From the NCBI RefSeq assembly GCF_009689005.1, contig NZ_AP021879.1, forward strand, positions 2,914,001 through 2,978,000: a DNA stretch of 64,000 nt, written 5' to 3'. Origin of the DNA: Desulfosarcina ovata subsp. ovata. Its GTDB lineage: Bacteria; Desulfobacterota; Desulfobacteria; Desulfobacterales; Desulfosarcinaceae. Position 1 is the stretch's first letter, and every line of letters starts with the position of its first letter. Below the pieces are notes generated by a model that was not told the origin of the DNA, made no database searches, and saw only the letters and a program-made list of their open reading frames with translations. A program made the translations under genes and the position numbers. Shown one piece after another: positions 60,135 to 64,000 of this stretch.

Positions 60135-62198
60135 TTATTCAACACAGGCTTCCCTGGGAAGCCGATGCAGCCGCAGGTCCGGAACGATGACGGCCTCCAT
60201 CCCCACGGGGAGAAAATCGCTGAGCTTGTCCGCCACGGCGGCCATCAGCAAACTGTACCGCCAGCCGTGGTAACACCCCATCTCGCCGCCGTCCTCGGCA
60301 CCGAAACGAATCGCTTCGCTGGTGGCCGGGTGGAGGGTGGCGCATCCCGCCTCGCTAAACACCGGCCGGCGCTGCACCACCTGGTCCCCCTCGTCAAAGG
60401 CAAACTCGTAGAAAATCGGCGGCTCCGTGGTGTTCTCCAGGGTCCGCAAATAGGCCACGTCCACATCTTCGGGAATACGTGAAAAACGGATACAGTGGGG
60501 ATTGGCATCGGTTCCCGGAGCAAGGTCCAGGCCGGCGGCGAAAATCGTGTCACTGGCTTGCAGGCAGCGGCTCTGGCACTGATTCAAAACGGTGCAGTAG
60601 ACCAGCCGGGCCAGGCCAGATGAAACCGCCAACCGGTCGAACAGGCAGTCTTCGGCGGCCAACACCGGTTGGAACATGCCGGTCTCGTCGGTGGGCGATA
60701 TACTTTCTACCTGCAGATCAAAGGCCGCCACCCGCTCCAGGGTGAGCACCCCCTGGGCCACCCGCAGGGAGCCGCTGCCTTCCAAAATCAGATCCTTGAG
60801 CGTATAGCCGGACGATGCCGACAAATCCATGGTCACGGTCCCGACAATCGGGACGCGTACCGGTCGGTCCTCCCGCCCGCCATGATAGGCCCCCATCTCG
60901 CCGCCGTCCTCGGCACCGAACAGAATCGTCGCTGGAGCATCCGGTCGCAGCACCCCCGCACCGGGATCGTCGAAAAATGCGCTGAAAAAATTCGCGACAT
61001 CCGTGGTGCCGGCCTCCTGTTCAATACTTTCGTCCAGGCCGGCCGGGATCCTGGAGTAACGGATCGACCCGCCCGCCGCCGCAAAGATGCTGCCATTGAA
61101 GATGCAGTTGGCGGCGGTCAGCCGGAAAACCGTGGTCGCCCCCAGGACCGTGCAACCTTCGAAGCTGGCCGCGCCGGCACCCACCGACACGGTGTCGAAA
61201 AGCGTTTCCTCGGCCGCGAGGATCACATCATCATGGGATGACACGGTGACCACCAGATGTTTCACCGTGCAGCGCCGCAGGGTCAGACGACCGGCACCCA
61301 CCGTGAGGGTCCCCTGGACATGGTGATCCTCGAGCAGGTGCTCGCCCTCCGCGCTGTAATCGAGGTCGGAAACGGTGGTATACGGGTCGGGCCCGAAAAA
61401 GCCCTGCGGCGGCGGGGCGTGGAGCAATACCCGCTTGGGGTGGGCATGCCCCCGGGACCAGGTCGGGGTACGCACATCCGGCGTGCGGCGGGAAACGTCT
61501 TCATAACTGCCTGGAAAACACGGCGCCCCATGGCGGTTGACCTGGCGCCACCAGACCGCCTGTCCGTCAAAGGTGGTCTGTTTGGCGGCCGGGTTCTGCG
61601 GTGCCGCGCCGCCGTCGGTCGCCACCTGCATGGCCCGCGAGGGATAGCGAAAATCCACCGTGACCGCCGGCAGTCCGGGATGCCGCGCGGCCCAGCCCGG
61701 ATGGTCGCCAAAGGCGTCGTGCAGCGCCGATTCACCCAGCGCCGGCGCCAAAAGCCGCGGCAGGCCCACCTGCGGGGTGGTCGCCACGCGCTTCCAGCCC
61801 TCCTGGATTTCCACTTCCAGGCGCCCCACGTTTTCGGCGATCTGTTCCAGCGCCTTGAGGGTTCCCTTGCGCTGGCGCCAGGCCACCGCATGGGCCACCT
61901 CGTCGCGGCGCCCGGCGTCATCGGGCGAAACCATGCGCACGTCCAAAAGATCGGCGAAATAGGGCAGCAGCCAGGGCTGGCAGGCCTCGCCCGAGGAGGG
62001 ATTGTCGGGAAAGGCGTCGGCCAGACGCTGGTCCAGGGTCTGACGGATCAGGTCAAGCAGATGGCCACAGGCATCCAGAAAACAGGCCAGGTCGCCGCCA
62101 CCATCGTCCGCGGCACTGTCCCGGGTGCGATAGACCTCGGGCAAAAGCCCGTAGAGCTGTTTTCCCATGCGGGTGCTAAAGAGGTTGTCCGTGGCCAT
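60135..62198 (-). CDS. Phage tail protein I-like (baseplate wedge) protein with beta-helix C-terminus
   Basis: A 687-residue protein whose first ~140 residues match tail protein I / Afp12-like baseplate proteins (LLPEVYRTRD, LLPYFADLLDVR, AWRQRKGTLKALEQIAENVG). The later part is beta-helical (ADPL-like strands such as GRLTLRRCTVKHLVVTVSSHD) and holds two similar blocks, FGAEDGGEMGAYHGG (~435) and FGAEDGGEMGCYHGW (~640), a duplicated unit. AGGAGG precedes the ATG. Such proteins sit between baseplate and fibres. Confidence 0.75.
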   Translation of the reverse strand: MATDNLFSTRMGKQLYGLLPEVYRTRDSAADDGGGDLACFLDACGHLLDLIRQTLDQRLADAFPDNPSSGEACQPWLLPYFADLLDVRMVSPDDAGRRDEVAHAVAWRQRKGTLKALEQIAENVGRLEVEIQEGWKRVATTPQVGLPRLLAPALGESALHDAFGDHPGWAARHPGLPAVTVDFRYPSRAMQVATDGGAAPQNPAAKQTTFDGQAVWWRQVNRHGAPCFPGSYEDVSRRTPDVRTPTWSRGHAHPKRVLLHAPPPQGFFGPDPYTTVSDLDYSAEGEHLLEDHHVQGTLTVGAGRLTLRRCTVKHLVVTVSSHDDVILAAEETLFDTVSVGAGAASFEGCTVLGATTVFRLTAANCIFNGSIFAAAGGSIRYSRIPAGLDESIEQEAGTTDVANFFSAFFDDPGAGVLRPDAPATILFGAEDGGEMGAYHGGREDRPVRVPIVGTVTMDLSASSGYTLKDLILEGSGSLRVAQGVLTLERVAAFDLQVESISPTDETGMFQPVLAAEDCLFDRLAVSSGLARLVYCTVLNQCQSRCLQASDTIFAAGLDLAPGTDANPHCIRFSRIPEDVDVAYLRTLENTTEPPIFYEFAFDEGDQVVQRRPVFSEAGCATLHPATSEAIRFGAEDGGEMGCYHGWRYSLLMAAVADKLSDFLPVGMEAVIVPDLRLHRLPREACVE

Positions 62199-62231
62199 GA
62201 AAGGGTCCTCCTATACGGGTCCGACGGCCGC

Positions 62232-64000
62232 TCAGGTTGAGAATTCTCTCAGGGTGAGCAAGGTCAGGTAGTGTTCATCAACCACCGCCTGAAGCAGCCG
62301 CAACCGATCGTCCAAGCGCTGCGCCGCATCAAGGGACTGCCGGCTGTCACGGGCCACTGCGGCCGGTCCGGCCGCCAGCAGGGCCTGCACCGAACGGTCC
62401 TTGAGAGCGGCGATGGCGGCGTCACCGATCTCGATATCAAGAATGAACCGGGCCTTGGCTTTGAACTCGGCCAGACGGGTCGCCGAGATTCCCGGCAGCG
62501 CATCATCCGCCAAGCCGGCCAGGTTGTCCAAGGTTCGCACCCCCCGACTTCTCAGCATCTGGCTGTAGCGTGATCCCACCCCCTGGATCATCTGCACGGG
62601 ACGGCGCCCCACCAGAGGCCCCGTTGCTCCGACAGATGCTTCGACAGTTGCTTCCGATGTCGGGGTCGCGGACGTCGCCTGTACCGCCGCACTGCCCTCG
62701 ACATCGATCCTGAGCGTCCCCAGAACAAGAACCTGACGGTCCGTGGCCGCCAGGCGGCGCAGGGTCTTGTCGCCGTTGACCACGGCCACCGAATGGCTGA
62801 CGCCCTCGACCGACTCGACGACGGCATAGATCTCACTCAGAAACAGATCCTGTCCCAATTCCCGTTGCTGCAACGAAAAGGCCGCCTGCAGCGCATCCTC
62901 AACCGCCTGGACCACCGCCTCGGGGATGAACTGTTCGGCATCGACGGTGAGAAGCACCTCCAAGGAGAAGGTCACCTCCGCGTAGGGCAGAACGGCCACC
63001 TCGATCCCGGGAATCGCATGCGCCAACAGGAACCGGGTCAGGGTGTCGCCCAGGGTGCCAAGGCCGCCGCCACCGGCCGGGACCACCACGACCTCGACCT
63101 TCTGGTTGCGTCCCAGGCCGGTGGGCCGTGAAAAGGCCTTGGCCTGCCAGACACTGCTCTGGCTCATGGCCAGGAAGGCGAAATCCGTCAGCGACACGGC
63201 CCGTTCCAGGGTCAGGAGCGTGGCCGGGGCGTTCTCGCGCAACGATGCCACCGTCTCCATATCGTTTCCACCGGTGGCCGCCATGGGCTGGCGTACCGTG
63301 TCGACCCATCGGTGCGGCTTGGCGGGCTGGGTCAGGCTGTCCGCCGCCACATTGCCGGCAAGCCCGGCCCCCTTGCGGAAGGTGATGCGCAGGTTGTTGC
63401 TTCCCGTGGGCAACCGCCGGCCGCGCTTGCCGTCACCGAACGTGATCTTCAGGAAAGCGTCTTCGGTCATGTGCACGGTGTAGTGGAAATCGGTCGGCCG
63501 GCTGTCCTGAAAACCGGCCACCTGCTCCCAGGCCCGTCCGGCCACCTGCACGACGATGGCGGCCCGCACTCCCGACGGCTGGGTGGCATCGGCGACAAAG
63601 GCCACCTCGCTTTCCGCGAACCGGAAAACCTGGCTCAGCCGGGTCGCATCGCCGCTGCCCAATACCTTTTCGCCCTTGGTCTCGCCGTGGCCGGCCAACA
63701 CCACGTTGCCGGCGATGGACATGTTGCCCCGCGTGAATCCCGCCGGCAGGTCGCCGCTCAAGACCAGTTCCGCCGGACTCGTGGAGCGGTCGATGTCGGC
63801 AACCGTGACGAAAAAGGCCGCCGAGGCGTCGCTCAGGTTTTTCACCATCAGGGTGCGGCCCTTTTCCAGCCCGGAAGGAAGGCTGGCCAGGGGGATTCGC
63901 CGACCGGTGAGGGAGCGCGTGTTCAGCGTCCACTCCTTGGGGCGAACGATCTCCTTGAAGTGGGCGTAAAGAGTAGTCTCGGTCAGGAAAAAGTCACCGC
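62232..64000 (-). CDS. Baseplate-J-like assembly protein with C-terminal helix-hairpin-helix module (5' end beyond window)
   Basis: The frame is open to the window edge; readable sequence begins GDFFLTETTLYAHFKEIVR. The body is a putative baseplate assembly protein (W(K)AFSRPTGLGRNQKVEVVVV, then VLPYAEVTFSLEVLLTVDA, then LFLSEIYAVVESVEGV), the J/gp6 wedge family. After ~110 residues of linker it ends with an HhH-like module (MIQGVGSRYSQMLRSRGVRT, ALPGISATRLAEFKAKARFI), which is not a usual part of this protein. It is the first gene of the operon portion seen here. The remaining sheath, tube, spike and ATPase genes should lie to the right. Confidence 0.82.
   Translation of the reverse strand, partial: GDFFLTETTLYAHFKEIVRPKEWTLNTRSLTGRRIPLASLPSGLEKGRTLMVKNLSDASAAFFVTVADIDRSTSPAELVLSGDLPAGFTRGNMSIAGNVVLAGHGETKGEKVLGSGDATRLSQVFRFAESEVAFVADATQPSGVRAAIVVQVAGRAWEQVAGFQDSRPTDFHYTVHMTEDAFLKITFGDGKRGRRLPTGSNNLRITFRKGAGLAGNVAADSLTQPAKPHRWVDTVRQPMAATGGNDMETVASLRENAPATLLTLERAVSLTDFAFLAMSQSSVWQAKAFSRPTGLGRNQKVEVVVVPAGGGGLGTLGDTLTRFLLAHAIPGIEVAVLPYAEVTFSLEVLLTVDAEQFIPEAVVQAVEDALQAAFSLQQRELGQDLFLSEIYAVVESVEGVSHSVAVVNGDKTLRRLAATDRQVLVLGTLRIDVEGSAAVQATSATPTSEATVEASVGATGPLVGRRPVQMIQGVGSRYSQMLRSRGVRTLDNLAGLADDALPGISATRLAEFKAKARFILDIEIGDAAIAALKDRSVQALLAAGPAAVARDSRQSLDAAQRLDDRLRLLQAVVDEHYLTLLTLREFST

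Noticed and set aside
1-64000. CRISPR arrays, rRNA or tRNA genes.
   Set aside because: I looked for regularly spaced repeats and conserved tRNA arms and found none; a covariance-model scan would be decisive.

Overview
The window reads as chromosomal DNA of a strictly anaerobic, sulfate-reducing member of the Desulfobacterota, probably a Desulfosarcina/Desulfococcus-like lineage. This is inferred from gene content: a DsrC protein with both C-terminal cysteines, a heterodisulfide-reductase-like HdrA joined to FlxABCD-type subunits, a formate dehydrogenase paired with an MvhD-like protein, selenocysteine decoding, PAS-type kinases and an NtrC-type regulator. No rRNA, tRNA or CRISPR array was seen. 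Most of the window is GC-rich. The molybdate-transport block (about 4.3-10.6 kb) and the ATPase/TOPRIM-like pair (about 32.7-34.9 kb) look clearly more AT-rich.

Layout. 0-4 kb: a short inverted-repeat element, an MvhD-like protein and a formate dehydrogenase catalytic subunit. 4.2-10.6 kb: a molybdate/tungstate ABC operon (modA-modB-modC-tauE/safE) whose ATPase gene is split by a complete 1.5-kb DDE insertion sequence, with a divergent HTH plus periplasmic-binding-domain regulator. 10.7-15.4 kb: a large hybrid kinase, a response regulator and miaA. 15.4-21.4 kb: a probable sigma-54 promoter driving two cysteine-rich GcvH-like proteins, then an archaemetzincin, an NtrC-type regulator and a kinase with a Rossmann-like N-terminus. 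21.9-30.5 kb: the energy-metabolism core, hdrA (selenoprotein, tandem HdrA with a GltD-like insert), flxD (selenoprotein), flxC, flxB, flxA and dsrC with a strong terminator. 30.6-34.9 kb: yjbQ, a nitrilase-family hydrolase, and a three-gene overlapping set (ABC-type ATPase, degenerate TOPRIM-like protein, Cys-cluster protein). 34.9-41 kb: an RND efflux operon. 41.2-48 kb: khpA, a B-box/TPR membrane protein, and a gntR-trpB-trpA-rhomboid operon with overlapping genes. 48.3-48.9 kb: a tumE-tumA toxin-antitoxin pair.

49.3-64 kb, running off the right edge, is a minus-strand operon that looks like part of an extracellular contractile injection system (eCIS). It encodes a baseplate-J-like protein fused to a helix-hairpin-helix module, a tail-protein-I-like protein, a DUF6519-like protein, three DUF4157 (eCIS-core) proteins that are candidate cargo, and an amidase plus a GerMN lipoprotein. 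The first DUF4157 protein ends in a region with a His/Cys pattern like a clan-CD (caspase-like) peptidase. The first two share a nearly identical N-terminal module joined to unrelated C-termini.

The strongest candidates for new biology are the eCIS effector set, the doubly selenocysteine-containing HdrA-Flx complex beside dsrC and without HdrB/HdrC, the sigma-54-linked GcvH-like pair with a repeated Cys motif, and the ATPase-TOPRIM-Cys cluster operon. All functions are read from sequence by eye and memory of families. No database search was run.
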